NCBI RefSeq assembly: GCF_003852715.1
Contig: NZ_RIAV01000010.1
Location: forward strand, 1 to 64,000
DNA: 64,000 nt
Reading direction: 5' to 3'
DNA from: Ectobacillus antri
Lineage (GTDB): Bacteria; Bacillota; Bacilli; Bacillales; Bacillaceae_G
Position numbers and translations under genes: made by a program. Positions 8,466 through 17,388 of this stretch are shown one piece after another (positions within the stretch are counted from its first letter, which is position 1; every line of letters starts with the position of its first letter). The notes beneath the pieces were generated by a model. That model made no database searches. It had not been told where the DNA came from and worked only from the letters and a program-made list of their open reading frames with translations.

Positions 8466-9138
8466 AAACCAAATTGAGTCCGGAGAGTGGAAACCGGGAG
8501 ATAAAATTCCGTCTGAACATGAGTTGTGTGAAAAATTTAGTGTGAGTCGAATGACCATTCGACAAGCTGTCAACAATTTAGTGGAGCAGGGGTATCTATT
8601 ACGAAAACGAGGAATTGGAACATTTGTACAATTACCAAAAGTGGAACAACGCTTGCAAAGCATGACAGGCTTTACTGAAGACATGAAAATGAGGGGGATG
8701 CATCCAAGTAGCACATTGCTTAGCTTTGGCATCGTTGATGCATCTGCTAAAATAGCAGGAAAGTTAAAGGTAGCTGAAGGAACTTCCGTATACGAAATTC
8801 GTCGTATTCGTTTAGCCAATCAGGAGGCGATTGCTTATGAGACAACGTACCTTTCAGCAGATGTTGTCAAAGATATGAATGAAAGGATTCTTCAGCATTC
8901 TTTGTATGAACATTTAGAAGAAAGACTGGGGTATAAGTTACTTCGTGCTACGCAGACAATTGAAGCCTCTGTTGCTGGAGAGGAGGAGGCTACGCATCTG
9001 CAGATTGCGCATCGGGCACCGGTTCTCGTTGTGGAACAAACGTCTTATGATGAAAAAGATTTACCAATTGAATATGTAAAATGCATATATCGCGGCGATC
9101 GTTATAAATTTATTACAACCATCTCTCGGCAGAAATAG
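8407..9138 (+). CDS. nagR: GntR/HutC-family repressor NagR (YvoA)
   Basis: The 243-residue regulator has an N-terminal GntR winged helix ([14 protein letters not shown], then [18 protein letters not shown] with the recognition helix) and a C-terminal UTRA ligand domain (from MTGFTEDM onward). In Bacillus NagR represses nag genes and responds to glucosamine 6-phosphate or N-acetylglucosamine 6-phosphate. The ATG at 8407 follows GAGGAG and lies inside the end of nagB, so the three genes are a tight operon. The inverted repeat at 6477-6494 is its likely operator. Confidence 0.93.
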   Translation: MSINKYSPFPIYYQIQEWVKNQIESGEWKPGDKIPSEHELCEKFSVSRMTIRQAVNNLVEQGYLLRKRGIGTFVQLPKVEQRLQSMTGFTEDMKMRGMHPSSTLLSFGIVDASAKIAGKLKVAEGTSVYEIRRIRLANQEAIAYETTYLSADVVKDMNERILQHSLYEHLEERLGYKLLRATQTIEASVAGEEEATHLQIAHRAPVLVVEQTSYDEKDLPIEYVKCIYRGDRYKFITTISRQK

Positions 9139-9140
9139 GA

Positions 9141-9169
9141 AAAACTTCACGCTTGTGGTGTGAAGTTTT
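9141..9169. terminator. Bidirectional terminator between nagR and HAD gene
   Basis: AAAACTTCAC (9141-9150) pairs with GTGAAGTTTT (9160-9169). T-rich or A-rich flanks allow it to act for both convergent genes. Confidence 0.8.
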
Positions 9170-9956
9170 CTTTGTTATATTTACGAACGTACTCAACAGC
9201 TTCTTTAACAGATGTGACAACATGCGCAGCATGTTGTTTAACCTCAGCATCTGCTATCTCCATAGCAAAGCTGTATGGTGTCAGTTTAAACATTGAAATG
9301 TCATTATACGAATCCCCAACACAAGCCATTTCATGGGGAGCAAGACTATGTTGTGCCAGTAACAATGAGATAGAAGACCCCTTATCAACATTGGCTGGAA
9401 CAATATCTAAACAATTTTTGGCTGAAATAAAAGTGTTAACGTATTTTGGGAATCGCTGTTCGATTTGTTTTTGTAAATCAAGTAAATCTTCTTCTTCACC
9501 ACCGACTGAAATTTTATTAGGATGCAACGACACTCCAATTTCATCTATGAGACTAGGCATTTCAATTGATGTCATTGTTGCTTTTTCCTCTAATTCCAAC
9601 ACAAATGGGGTTTTCTCTTCTATATAATAATTATGTTCATCACTTACATACCGTATAAACTTGCTTCCTTGTGTGATTTGTACCAAATCCTTTAAAATGG
9701 ACGGTTCAAAAGCCGCCGAAAATAAAAGTTCGTTAGTTGGTGTATAAATAAATACACCGTTGACGCTAATCCGATGAAAGTCTGTCGCAATATCTTTCAT
9801 TAAGGATGCAATTTCATTGTCCAGTCGACCAGAAGCAAAACACAGTACAACACCTTCTGATGCCAATTGTCTTAGTGCTAACAAATCCTGCTCGTCAATG
9901 ACTCCTCCGTGACCCATTATTGTACCATCAATATCGCTTACAAACATTTTAATCAC
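9147..9956 (-). CDS. HAD-superfamily (Cof-type) phosphatase
   Basis: The 269-residue protein is a cytoplasmic HAD hydrolase of the Cof (IIB cap) type: nucleophile motif DIDGT near the N-terminus, ASGR for motif II, and GDSYNDISMF for the metal-binding motif IV. Such enzymes dephosphorylate sugar phosphates, FMN and similar small molecules; this one's substrate cannot be told from sequence. The GTG at 9956 is chosen because AAAGAGGTG lies just upstream; an ATG three codons later is also possible. It lies between nagR and glcT on the opposite strand. Confidence 0.85.
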   Translation of the reverse strand: MIKMFVSDIDGTIMGHGGVIDEQDLLALRQLASEGVVLCFASGRLDNEIASLMKDIATDFHRISVNGVFIYTPTNELLFSAAFEPSILKDLVQITQGSKFIRYVSDEHNYYIEEKTPFVLELEEKATMTSIEMPSLIDEIGVSLHPNKISVGGEEEDLLDLQKQIEQRFPKYVNTFISAKNCLDIVPANVDKGSSISLLLAQHSLAPHEMACVGDSYNDISMFKLTPYSFAMEIADAEVKQHAAHVVTSVKEAVEYVRKYNKENFTPQA

Positions 9957-10124
9957 ATGAAGCACCTCTTTCATACAGTATACGTTGTATTATTATAGAG
10001 GGACGACAAGACTTTGTCTAAGAAACTTGCTTTCTAAAAGTGGCAATGTTTTGCATTGACGAAAAAGAAGCATATTTTGTAACATGGAAATAAACTGCGT
10101 TTTTACGTAAGGGGGGTGGATTTT

Positions 10125-10979
10125 ATGAAAGAATGTCTCAAAATCAAGAAAGTTTTAAATAATAATGTTATTATTGCTTCCCATAATCAGCACAATGAAG
10201 TAGTGGTAATTGGTAAGGGGATTGGATTTGGTAGAAAAACAGATGATATACTCGATGGAGAGCGTGCTGAGAAAATTTTTGTTTTAAAAAATGAACGAGA
10301 ACAAGAGCAATATAAAATGCTTGTACCTCATGTAAGCGAACGATTAATTGAAATTATGAACGACGTATTGCTTTACATTCAGCAACGAGTAGAGGCACCC
10401 TTAAATGAGCATATTCACGTAGCACTTACTGATCATATTGCGTTTGCAATTCGCCGTTTAAAACAAGGATTTGCAATGGATAATCCCTTCTTAATGGAAA
10501 CAAAGGCTCTATATCCACAAGAGTATAAAATAGCAACAGATGTGGTTTCTCTCATCAATGAACGATTACAGATAGAACTACCGGAAGGTGAAATTGGTTT
10601 TGTTGCGCTACACATTTATAGTGCTATAACAAATTCAGAAGTATCATCCGTAAACCAAAACTCTCGTCTCATTGCTCATCTTATCACATTGACTGAGGAG
10701 CAATTAGATTTGTTAATAGACAGAGAAAGCATTCATTATCTCCGTTTAGTAAGACATCTTCATTATGCGATTGAGCGCGTAAAAAATGGTGAAAAAGTAG
10801 AAGAACCTAAGCGATTTGCGGAAATTTTAAAAGATGAGTACCCAGTTTGTTATAATTTAGCGTGGAAACTTGTAAAAGTGATGCAAAACCAATTGCAACA
10901 GCCTGTGTATGAAGCGGAAATCGTTTATCTCACAATGCACCTACAACGATTAGTACAAAGCAAAATAAATGTAAAGTAG
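10125..10979 (+). CDS. glcT: PtsGHI antiterminator GlcT (BglG family)
   Basis: GlcT binds the RAT element in the ptsG leader and prevents termination when glucose is present. The 284-residue protein shows the N-terminal RNA-binding CAT domain (KIKKVLNNNVII, then VVVIGKGIGFG) and two PRD modules with the conserved His contexts ALTDHIAFAIRR and GFVALHIYSA, LRLVRHLHYAIERV and YLTMHLQRL. Phosphorylation of PRD histidines by EII-Glc and HPr normally controls it. ATG 10125 follows a GGGGGGTGG site. The matching RAT and terminator are visible downstream. Confidence 0.95.
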   Translation: MKECLKIKKVLNNNVIIASHNQHNEVVVIGKGIGFGRKTDDILDGERAEKIFVLKNEREQEQYKMLVPHVSERLIEIMNDVLLYIQQRVEAPLNEHIHVALTDHIAFAIRRLKQGFAMDNPFLMETKALYPQEYKIATDVVSLINERLQIELPEGEIGFVALHIYSAITNSEVSSVNQNSRLIAHLITLTEEQLDLLIDRESIHYLRLVRHLHYAIERVKNGEKVEEPKRFAEILKDEYPVCYNLAWKLVKVMQNQLQQPVYEAEIVYLTMHLQRLVQSKINVK

Positions 10980-11058
10980 TATAGAATCAGACAAAGTACT
11001 GTAATGTAAATAAAGAAAATGTCGAATTTTGTAAGTTGAATACTGTTAAAAAAAAGTG

Positions 11059-11087
11059 TTGAATCGCTTACATGAGTTATGTATAAT
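11059..11087 (+). promoter_or_regulatory. ptsG promoter, overlapping cre-like sequence
   Basis: TTGAAT (11059-11064), a 17-bp spacer and TATAAT (11082-11087). The bases TTGAATCGCTTACA over the -35 match a CcpA cre consensus at 12 of 14 positions. The predicted leader is about 260 nt and contains the RAT and terminator. Confidence 0.65.
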
Positions 11088-11197
11088 AGCATTACGACAA
11101 AAAGTCTATTTTTCGACAAATATTGCAATTGTTATTAAAGCAGTTGTGGATTAGTCATGATAGTTGAATATTGCATTTATTTTTATACTAATTCGAC

Positions 11198-11226
11198 ACG
11201 TGTTACTGATTCGATCAGGCATGAGT
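11198..11226 (+). promoter_or_regulatory. RAT (ribonucleic antiterminator) site for GlcT
   Basis: The 29-nt segment has the inner stem CTGAT-tcg-ATCAG with the flanking ACGTGTTA and GGCATGAG halves characteristic of the ptsG RAT of Bacillus. Its 3' part (11217-11225) is also the 5' arm of the terminator, so RAT and terminator are mutually exclusive. GlcT binding to the RAT is expected to allow read-through into ptsG. Confidence 0.9.
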
Positions 11227-11311
11227 GAAGAAGGGAAGGAATGTTAGCGCATCAAAGGGGTATAATACCTTTGAAAAGCTATATCCTGCCTTTTTTCCTC
11301 ATGCCTTTTTA
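11217..11311 (+). terminator. Leader terminator controlled by GlcT
   Basis: AGGCATGAG (11217-11225) pairs with CTCATGCCT (11298-11306), and pairing extends imperfectly inward through AAGAAGGGAAGG with CCTGCCTTTTTT, giving a stem of about 20 bp followed by TTTTTATG. A small inner hairpin (CAAAGG/CCTTTG) lies in the loop. Confidence 0.88.
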
Positions 11312-11356
11312 TGTTTGTCGGAAAAATATTAATAAGAAAAGGGAGGAAGATTCCAA

Positions 11357-13408
11357 ATGTTTAAAAAACTGTTTGGTGTTCTTCAAAAAGTCGGTAAAGC
11401 CCTTATGCTCCCGGTTGCTATTCTACCGGCAGCGGGTATTTTACTTGGTTTTGGTAATGCGTTCCAAAACGAGACATTAACAAGCCGTATTCCTGCATTA
11501 AAAGCAGAATGGTTTGTAATGGTTGCAAAAGTTATGGAGCAATCTGGTGACATTATTTTCGCAAACCTTGCATTATTATTTGCAGTTGGTGTTGCGGTAG
11601 GTCTAGCGGGTGGAGAAGGCGTAGCAGGTTTAGCTGCTATTGTCGGATTCCTCATCATGAACAAAACAATGAGTGTGGCGCTGGATGTTGCAAGTAAGGT
11701 ATCAGTAATTAATGCAGATACACCAGTTAAAGTTGGGTTTACTGATCCTTCTTATGGTTACGTTCTAGGTATTCCGACATTGCAGACTGGTGTGTTCGGC
11801 GGTATTATTGTCGGTATTCTTGCTGCTTATTGCTATAACAAATACTTTAATATTGAGTTGCCATCATACTTAGGCTTCTTTGCTGGCAAACGTTTCGTTC
11901 CAATTGCGACAGCAACATTTGCTTTAATTTTGGGTTTAATTATGATTGTGATTTGGCCACCAATTCAAAGTGGTTTAAACGCATTTTCTCACAGCATGAT
12001 TGATACAAATAAAACATTAGCAGCGTTCGTATTTGGTCTAATTGAACGTTCTCTTATTCCATTTGGGTTGCACCATATTTTCTATGCGCCGTTTTGGTTT
12101 GAGTTTGGTTCTTACAAAGATGCTGCAGGTGAAATTATCCGCGGTGATCAAAAGATTTTCTTTGCACAGCTTAAAGATGGTGCTGAATTAACTGCAGGTA
12201 CATTCATGACAGGTAAATTCCCATTCATGATGTTCGGTTTACCAGCAGCAGCTTTAGCAATGTATCATGAAGCACGTCCTGAAAACAAAAAGCTGGCTGC
12301 CGGTATTTTAGGATCTGCAGCATTAACTTCTTTCTTAACAGGTATTACAGAGCCAATCGAGTTTTCATTCTTGTTCGTTGCTCCTGTATTATTTGCAATT
12401 CACGCAGTGTTCGCGGGTCTTTCATTTATGATAATGCACATTTTAGGTGTTAAAATTGGTATGACATTCTCTGGTGGTCTTATCGACTTCTTATTGTTCG
12501 GTGTACTTCAAAACCGTACAGCATGGTGGTGGGTACCGGTAGTTGGTCTTGTATTCGCTGTAATCTATTACTTCGGATTCCGTTTTGTAATTCGCAAATG
12601 GAACTTAAAAACACCTGGCCGTGAAATCGTTGCTGACAATGACGATGAAGTGGCAGTTGAAGCGGGAGAGCTTCCTCGTGAAGTTCTTATAGCGCTTGGT
12701 GGCAAAGAAAACATTGCTTCTTTAGATGCGTGTATCACACGCCTACGTGTACAAGTAAAAGACCAAAAAGAAGTGAATAAAGATCGTCTTAAAGAGTTAG
12801 GTGCAGCTGGGGTACTAGAGGTTGGTAACAATATTCAAGCGATTTTTGGTCCGAAATCCGACACACTAAAATCCCAAATTCATGACATTATGAAAGGTCG
12901 TACACCGCAAGTTACAGTGGCGTCCGAGGTAAAATCGGCTCCTGCTGTTACAGAAGCAGTTGAAGAAATTGCGGTTCCAATCGATGGTAAAATCCTACCA
13001 ATTACATCGGTTCCTGATCAAGTATTCTCAGGGAAAATGATGGGTGATGGGTTTGCGATTGAACCAAGTGAGGGTACAGTTGTTTCACCTGTAAACGGTG
13101 AGATTGTAAATGTATTCCCTACAAAGCATGCTATTGGTATTCAATCTGAAGGTGGAAAAGAGATTCTAATTCACTTTGGTATTGATACTGTAAAACTGGG
13201 TGGAGAAGGTTTTGAAAGCCTAGTTGCACAAGGTGATAAAGTAACACAAGGTCAGCCGCTTCTGAAGGTGGATTTAGACTTTGTAAAAAACAACGCGCCA
13301 TCTATTATTACACCAATTGTCTTTACAAATTTAAAAGATGGACAAGAAGTTGTAATTACAGAAGGTACTGCCGCAAAAGGTCAAAAAGGCGTTATTACTA
13401 TTAAGTAA
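11357..13408 (+). CDS. ptsG: Glucose-specific PTS enzyme IICBA
   Basis: The membrane glucose permease imports glucose while phosphorylating it to glucose 6-phosphate. Domains in order: IIC with about ten membrane segments (residues ~1-415, glucose motif [12 protein letters not shown]), IIB with the phosphorylated Cys459 in DACITRLR, and IIA with His591 and phospho-acceptor His606 in LIHFGIDTV. At 683 residues it is a full-length IICBA. GGGAGG precedes the ATG. It is controlled by the GlcT/RAT leader and followed by ptsH and ptsI. Confidence 0.97.
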   Translation: MFKKLFGVLQKVGKALMLPVAILPAAGILLGFGNAFQNETLTSRIPALKAEWFVMVAKVMEQSGDIIFANLALLFAVGVAVGLAGGEGVAGLAAIVGFLIMNKTMSVALDVASKVSVINADTPVKVGFTDPSYGYVLGIPTLQTGVFGGIIVGILAAYCYNKYFNIELPSYLGFFAGKRFVPIATATFALILGLIMIVIWPPIQSGLNAFSHSMIDTNKTLAAFVFGLIERSLIPFGLHHIFYAPFWFEFGSYKDAAGEIIRGDQKIFFAQLKDGAELTAGTFMTGKFPFMMFGLPAAALAMYHEARPENKKLAAGILGSAALTSFLTGITEPIEFSFLFVAPVLFAIHAVFAGLSFMIMHILGVKIGMTFSGGLIDFLLFGVLQNRTAWWWVPVVGLVFAVIYYFGFRFVIRKWNLKTPGREIVADNDDEVAVEAGELPREVLIALGGKENIASLDACITRLRVQVKDQKEVNKDRLKELGAAGVLEVGNNIQAIFGPKSDTLKSQIHDIMKGRTPQVTVASEVKSAPAVTEAVEEIAVPIDGKILPITSVPDQVFSGKMMGDGFAIEPSEGTVVSPVNGEIVNVFPTKHAIGIQSEGGKEILIHFGIDTVKLGGEGFESLVAQGDKVTQGQPLLKVDLDFVKNNAPSIITPIVFTNLKDGQEVVITEGTAAKGQKGVITIK

Positions 13409-13432
13409 TTTGACGAAAAAAGTTCATACTTT

Positions 13433-13470
13433 ATAATAGGTGATATGGTTGACCCTGTATCACCTATTAT
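13433..13470 (+). terminator. Hairpin between ptsG and ptsH
   Basis: A perfect 13-bp inverted repeat (ATAATAGGTGATA with TATCACCTATTAT, 12-nt loop) lies 25 bp after ptsG. It is followed by ATAAAATG rather than a T-run, so it is more likely an RNA-processing or stability element, or a partial terminator, than a full stop. Confidence 0.6.
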
Positions 13471-13529
13471 ATAAAATGTAAATAAGGCATATTGTCTATA
13501 CAACTGAAACACAAAGGAGATTATCAATT

Positions 13530-13793
13530 ATGGAAAAAATCTTTAAAGTAACTAGTGAGTCAGGTATTCACGCGCGTCCTGCTACACTTCTTGTTAACAC
13601 TGCAAGCAAATTTAACTCAGATATCAACTTAGAGTATGTTGGAAAAACCGTAAACCTAAAGTCTATCATGGGTGTAATGTCTCTTGGTATTCAGCAAGGT
13701 GCTGAAATTAAAATTACTGCAAACGGTGACGATGCGGCTCAAGCACTAGCAGCGATTGAAGAAACAATGAAAAACGAAGGTTTGGGAGCGTAA
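13530..13793 (+). CDS. ptsH: PTS phosphocarrier protein HPr
   Basis: HPr relays phosphate from enzyme I to the sugar permeases and, when phosphorylated on serine, is CcpA's corepressor. The 87-residue protein has the catalytic His14 in GIHARPAT (His15 in standard numbering) and regulatory Ser45 in [11 protein letters not shown] (Ser46 equivalent). AAAGGAG precedes the ATG. The stop codon TAA overlaps the ptsI start by one base (TAATG), coupling the two genes. Confidence 0.97.
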   Translation: MEKIFKVTSESGIHARPATLLVNTASKFNSDINLEYVGKTVNLKSIMGVMSLGIQQGAEIKITANGDDAAQALAAIEETMKNEGLGA

Positions 13794-15502
13794 TGTCTCT
13801 TAACATCAAGGGGATTGCCGCATCAAGTGGGATCGCAATTGCGAAAGCGTTCCGCCTCGAAAATCCTGAACTAATCATTGAAAAGAAAACTGTTGAGGAT
13901 ACAGCTGCAGAAGTGGTTCGTTTAGATGAGGCGCTTGCTGTATCTAAAAACGAATTGGCTGCGATTAAAGATCTTGCCTTTGCTGAACTAGGGGCAGACA
14001 AAGCGGCTATTTTTGAAGCTCATTTGTTAGTATTAAACGATCCAGAACTTGTAAATCCTGTAAAAGATAAAATTAAGGGTGAGCAAGTAAACGCTGAATA
14101 TGCTATGAATGAAGTTGCTACAATGTTTGTGAACTTGTTTGAAAACATGGATAGCGAATATATGAAAGAGCGTGCAGCTGATATTCGTGATGTAACGAAA
14201 CGTGTTCTAGCTCATCTGTTAGGAGTAAGCTTTTCTAACCCAAGCACAATTACAGAAGAAGTTGTTATCATTGCTGAAGACTTAACGCCTTCTGATACTG
14301 CACAGTTAAATCGTAAATACGCAAAAGGATTTACAACGGATATCGGTGGTCGTACGTCTCACTCTGCAATTATGGCACGTTCTATGGAGATTCCAGCCGT
14401 TGTAGGTACAAAAGTTGTGATGGAACAAATTAAAAACGGTGACATTGTCATTGTCGATGGTTTAGACGGCGATGTTATTGTAAACCCTTCTGCTGATGTT
14501 CTTCGTGCTTATGAAGAAAAGAAAGCCAAATTTGAAGAGCAAAAAGCGGAATGGGCAAAATTAAAAAATGAACCAACAGTAACGAGTGATGGTACGCATG
14601 TTGAGTTAGTTGCCAATATTGGTACACCTAAAGATGTAAAAGGTGTTATTGATAACGGCGGAGAAGGTGTTGGCTTGTACCGTACGGAGTTTTTGTATAT
14701 GGGAAGAGACAACCTGCCAACAGAAGAAGAACAGTTTGAGGCTTATAAAACTGTTCTTGAAAGCATGGGCGGTAAGCCGGTTGTTGTGCGTACGCTTGAT
14801 ATTGGTGGAGATAAAGAACTTCCATACTTACATTTACCAAAAGAGATGAACCCATTCCTAGGTTATCGAGCAATTCGTTTATGTCTTGAGGAACAAGAAA
14901 TTTTCCGTACGCAACTTCGTGCATTACTTCGTGCAAGTGTATATGGAAATTTAAAAATTATGTTCCCGATGATTGCAACGCTGGACGAATTCCGTCAAGC
15001 AAAGGCTATCCTGATTGATGAGAAAGACAAGCTTATTTCAGGTGGCATAAGTGTATCTGATAGCATTGAAGTAGGTATGATGGTAGAAATTCCATCTTCT
15101 GCAGTGCTTGCAGATCAATTTGCGAAGGAAGTTGATTTCTTCTCTATTGGCACAAATGACTTAATTCAATACACAATGGCAGCAGATCGTATGAACGAGC
15201 GCGTGTCTTATCTGTATCAACCATATAATCCGGCAATTCTACGCCTTGTTAAAATGGTAATTGATGCAGCACATAAAGAAGGAAAATGGGCTGGAATGTG
15301 CGGCGAAATGGCGGGCGATGCATTAGCTATTCCACTTCTAATCGGCTTAGGATTAGATGAATTCAGTATGAGCGCAACGTCTATTTTACCTGCAAGAACA
15401 CAAATTCGTAAGCTGTCTAAAACAGAAATGCAAGAGCTTGCAAACAAAGCTTTAAATATGTCTACTGCAGAAGAAGTAGTAGAGCTGGTTAAATCCATCT
15501 AA
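13793..15502 (+). CDS. ptsI: PTS enzyme I (phosphoenolpyruvate-protein phosphotransferase)
   Basis: Enzyme I transfers phosphate from phosphoenolpyruvate to HPr. The active-site His190 lies in [13 protein letters not shown]. The C-terminal TIM barrel shows the PEP-binding [19 protein letters not shown] and the catalytic Cys in GMCGEMAGD. At 569 residues it is the normal length. It overlaps ptsH by one base and ends in a strong terminator, so ptsG-ptsH-ptsI forms the expected general/glucose PTS operon. Confidence 0.97.
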   Translation: MSLNIKGIAASSGIAIAKAFRLENPELIIEKKTVEDTAAEVVRLDEALAVSKNELAAIKDLAFAELGADKAAIFEAHLLVLNDPELVNPVKDKIKGEQVNAEYAMNEVATMFVNLFENMDSEYMKERAADIRDVTKRVLAHLLGVSFSNPSTITEEVVIIAEDLTPSDTAQLNRKYAKGFTTDIGGRTSHSAIMARSMEIPAVVGTKVVMEQIKNGDIVIVDGLDGDVIVNPSADVLRAYEEKKAKFEEQKAEWAKLKNEPTVTSDGTHVELVANIGTPKDVKGVIDNGGEGVGLYRTEFLYMGRDNLPTEEEQFEAYKTVLESMGGKPVVVRTLDIGGDKELPYLHLPKEMNPFLGYRAIRLCLEEQEIFRTQLRALLRASVYGNLKIMFPMIATLDEFRQAKAILIDEKDKLISGGISVSDSIEVGMMVEIPSSAVLADQFAKEVDFFSIGTNDLIQYTMAADRMNERVSYLYQPYNPAILRLVKMVIDAAHKEGKWAGMCGEMAGDALAIPLLIGLGLDEFSMSATSILPARTQIRKLSKTEMQELANKALNMSTAEEVVELVKSI

Positions 15503-15505
15503 CAC

Positions 15506-15535
15506 AAAAAAGAGCCGCTATGCCGGCTCTTTTTT
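15506..15535 (+). terminator. ptsI terminator
   Basis: AAAAAAGAGCCG pairs with CGGCTCTTTTTT just after the ptsI stop. Confidence 0.92.
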
Positions 15536-15565
15536 ATTAGAAAATTGCTTCTTCAGTTTCTACAG

Positions 15566-15616
15566 TTGACATAGCTTACAAATTCTTATATGATTCGTTC
15601 ATCAGTTTAAACGAAT
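15566..15616 (+). promoter_or_regulatory. Consensus promoter and operator of the ArsR-type gene
   Basis: TTGACA (15566-15571), 17-bp spacer, TATGAT (15589-15594). A 7-bp inverted repeat ATTCGTT (15593-15599) / AACGAAT (15610-15616) overlaps the -10 and start site, a position typical for autorepression by the downstream winged-helix regulator. Confidence 0.7.
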
Positions 15617-15631
15617 GAGAGGATGGTTGCT

Positions 15632-15934
15632 ATGGGACAAAAAGCTATTGATATGTTTCGAGCCTGTATACCATTGTTCCAAGCACTTAGTGACCCAGCC
15701 AGACAAGACATTATTTTGTTGTTGGCTGAGAATGAGGCGCTCACGGTTAATGAGATTACAGAGTTCTCTTCTTTATCAAGACCTGCGATTTCACATCATT
15801 TAAAAATATTGCGGACAAATAAGTTGGTAACAATTGAGCAAAAAGGAACACAACGATACTATTCACTTTCAATTGAAACGTCCGTTGCCATGTTAAAAGA
15901 ACTTATTCAAACGGTAGAAGAAACGTGCATGTAG
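15632..15934 (+). CDS. ArsR-family winged-helix regulator
   Basis: The 100-residue protein is a single ArsR-type winged helix: FQALSDPARQDIILLL, then LTVNEITEFSSLSRPAISHHLKIL with the recognition helix, then a beta wing GTQRYYSL. The metal-sensing motif ELCVCDL is absent; only Cys12 and Cys99 are present, so a non-metal ligand or redox signal is possible. ATG 15632 is preferred because AGAGG then has proper spacing. No target gene is adjacent on the same strand; the inverted repeat in its promoter suggests autoregulation. Confidence 0.85.
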   Translation: MGQKAIDMFRACIPLFQALSDPARQDIILLLAENEALTVNEITEFSSLSRPAISHHLKILRTNKLVTIEQKGTQRYYSLSIETSVAMLKELIQTVEETCM

Positions 15935-15935
15935 G

Positions 15936-16169
15936 TTATATGACGATGGCAATAATATCATTTGGATGAACGCGTAGTATACCGGAGGCTGGGATATTGC
16001 CTCCGGAGAACAAGGCAATGTGATTTGTGTATCCTTCAAATACAATGTTTTTGTAAACAGCATGTGTATTTCGAATCAGTAATTGTGCAATATATGTTCC
16101 TGATGCCACGTTTTGTAGTAGTGCACTTTGCATGTTGTTTCTCATTTCTTCTCGATATGACCAAAACAC
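15936..16169 (-). CDS. Conserved small protein of unknown function
   Basis: A 77-residue protein starting at GTG 16169, 7 nt after a strong AAGGAGGG site, which supports a real gene. The second half (VYKNIVFEGYTNHIALFSGG, then ILRVHPNDIIAIVI) is beta-rich and weakly recalls the small DUF2642/YuzF-type proteins of Bacillus; that comparison is tentative. No signal peptide or membrane segment. It is convergent with the ArsR gene, with stop codons 2 bp apart. Confidence 0.6.
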   Translation of the reverse strand: MFWSYREEMRNNMQSALLQNVASGTYIAQLLIRNTHAVYKNIVFEGYTNHIALFSGGNIPASGILRVHPNDIIAIVI

Positions 16170-16225
16170 TGGAATTCCCTCCTTTGCAATAGCATATGGA
16201 GGAATGAATGTAAGTTGAAGATTTT

Positions 16226-16274
16226 AAATATAAAAAATAACGAGGTCTTATAGACCTCGTTATTTTTTATATTT
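16226..16274. terminator. 24-bp perfect palindromic bidirectional terminator
   Basis: Perfect arms of about 24 bp centred on position 16250, core AACGAGGTCT/AGACCTCGTT flanked by A- and T-tracts on both sides. Both neighbouring genes read leftwards, so it mainly ends the 16485 gene. Confidence 0.9.
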
Positions 16275-16485
16275 GTTTTGTTTTATGACGAACGAGTATA
16301 TATACTGGAAGTGCTAACAGAAACGGAAACGAAGACTGAGAGATATATTCAAGCCATCCTTTTTGCGGATTGAACTCTTTGGCAAATTGTAGAACGGTAA
16401 TGTTAAAAGCATCGCCGAAAAGAAAGAACAACAAAACGGTTACAAGATAACTAAGGACCGCCATGAAGCTTCCATGAATCTTCAA
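16267..16485 (-). CDS. Small two-TM membrane protein, unknown function
   Basis: A 72-residue protein with two hydrophobic segments (AVLSYLVTVLLFFLFGDAF and FPFLLALPVYILV) separated by a polar loop, ending VRHKTKQI. The TTG at 16485 sits 6 nt after GGGGGA and is preferred over an ATG at 16518 that lacks a site. Probably an inner-membrane protein; no family recognised. A palindromic terminator overlaps its 3' end. Confidence 0.65.
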   Translation of the reverse strand: MKIHGSFMAVLSYLVTVLLFFLFGDAFNITVLQFAKEFNPQKGWLEYISQSSFPFLLALPVYILVRHKTKQI

Positions 16486-16545
16486 AGTAATTCCCCCACA
16501 AATGATGTTTGCTATCATTGTAGCACATTTGTAATGAAAAATACA

Positions 16546-17004
16546 TCAATATGTATCAGTAGTAACATAGATTACATAACAACCTCGGTCTTCATCAATC
16601 TCTGCACTATCCCGCTTACGTAGCCCAATGGTTGGGATAAATACATAGTCTTTTAGTAAATAGCGCAAAGCCTCCCAATGCGTACGCCCGTAAGGATGTA
16701 ATTCCAATGTGTATAAAAGAGGCATATGATTTTCGGTGACATATTCACGAAACTCAATGTGTACGCCTTTGTTAGTATAAGAGTGTTCATCAGGAAAGGA
16801 TGCGACCGGTCCGAGCTTTTCAACAATAAGCATATCCTTGTCTAGTTCCATCTCGTTTGAGAGAAGGCGATACTGTTCACCATTTAATACTAAGTACTCA
16901 CACAATTGTCTTGCGTATATTTCATTTGGATCAATATTTCCCTCTAGATACGTATAGAAAGCTTGATATCTTTCATTTTCAGCAATATAGTAAGTAAGCT
17001 CCAT
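16546..17004 (-). CDS. Conserved hypothetical cytoplasmic protein
   Basis: A 152-residue acidic protein with no signal peptide or membrane segment. An AAAGGAG site precedes the ATG by about 9 nt, and codon use looks normal for the window, so the gene is probably real. Recognisable stretches are TYYIAENERYQAFYTYLEG at the N-terminus and HPYGRTHWEALRYLLKDY later. I do not recognise the family. It is divergent from the lipoprotein/ligase pair at 17083-18608. Confidence 0.7.
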   Translation of the reverse strand: MELTYYIAENERYQAFYTYLEGNIDPNEIYARQLCEYLVLNGEQYRLLSNEMELDKDMLIVEKLGPVASFPDEHSYTNKGVHIEFREYVTENHMPLLYTLELHPYGRTHWEALRYLLKDYVFIPTIGLRKRDSAEIDEDRGCYVIYVTTDTY

Positions 17005-17082
17005 TTTTAAAATTCTCCTTTCTTCTTTTTTTCTTTCATCATATCATAGAGAATAGAAGAGATGTAAAAAAGAGGTGCTTTA

Positions 17083-17388
17083 ATGAAAAAAACAAACAAA
17101 GTATTACTTAGTGTAATGACCATTGCTGGGGCAACGGGTTGTAGTAATGAGACAACACTTCCTCCTAAGCCTAATGACTCGCAATGCCGTGACTATGAGT
17201 TTGATTATGATGAGGGAGTGTGGGAGTGCGATGATAGTAGTTCTGCTTATTATAGACATTATTATTATGGTGGCAATCGTTATGCAACTCGTTCAGAGCT
17301 AAGAAAGGATGCTAATTACAAAAAATATGTGCAAAGTGATGCCTTTAAAAAAGGATTTGGCAGTGGATCCAAGGTGAGTGGTTCATGA
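17083..17388 (+). CDS. Small YgiB/DUF1190-like lipoprotein
   Basis: A 101-residue putative lipoprotein: short lysine start, hydrophobic stretch and Cys20 in a weak lipobox (A-T-G-C). The mature part is rich in Tyr, Asp and Ser (SSAYYRHYYYGGN) and ends GFGSGSKVSGS. It overlaps by 4 bp an ATP-grasp gene of the glutathionylspermidine-synthase family. This pairing and the composition recall E. coli YgiB-YgiC, where a DUF1190 protein precedes the ligase. AGAGGTG precedes the ATG. The family match is inferred from context and composition and is not strong. Confidence 0.65.
   Translation: MKKTNKVLLSVMTIAGATGCSNETTLPPKPNDSQCRDYEFDYDEGVWECDDSSSAYYRHYYYGGNRYATRSELRKDANYKKYVQSDAFKKGFGSGSKVSGS

Noticed and set aside
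11241-11480. Open frame in the ptsG leader
   Set aside because: It covers the terminator loop and overlaps ptsG in another frame; the leader is explained by the RAT/terminator.
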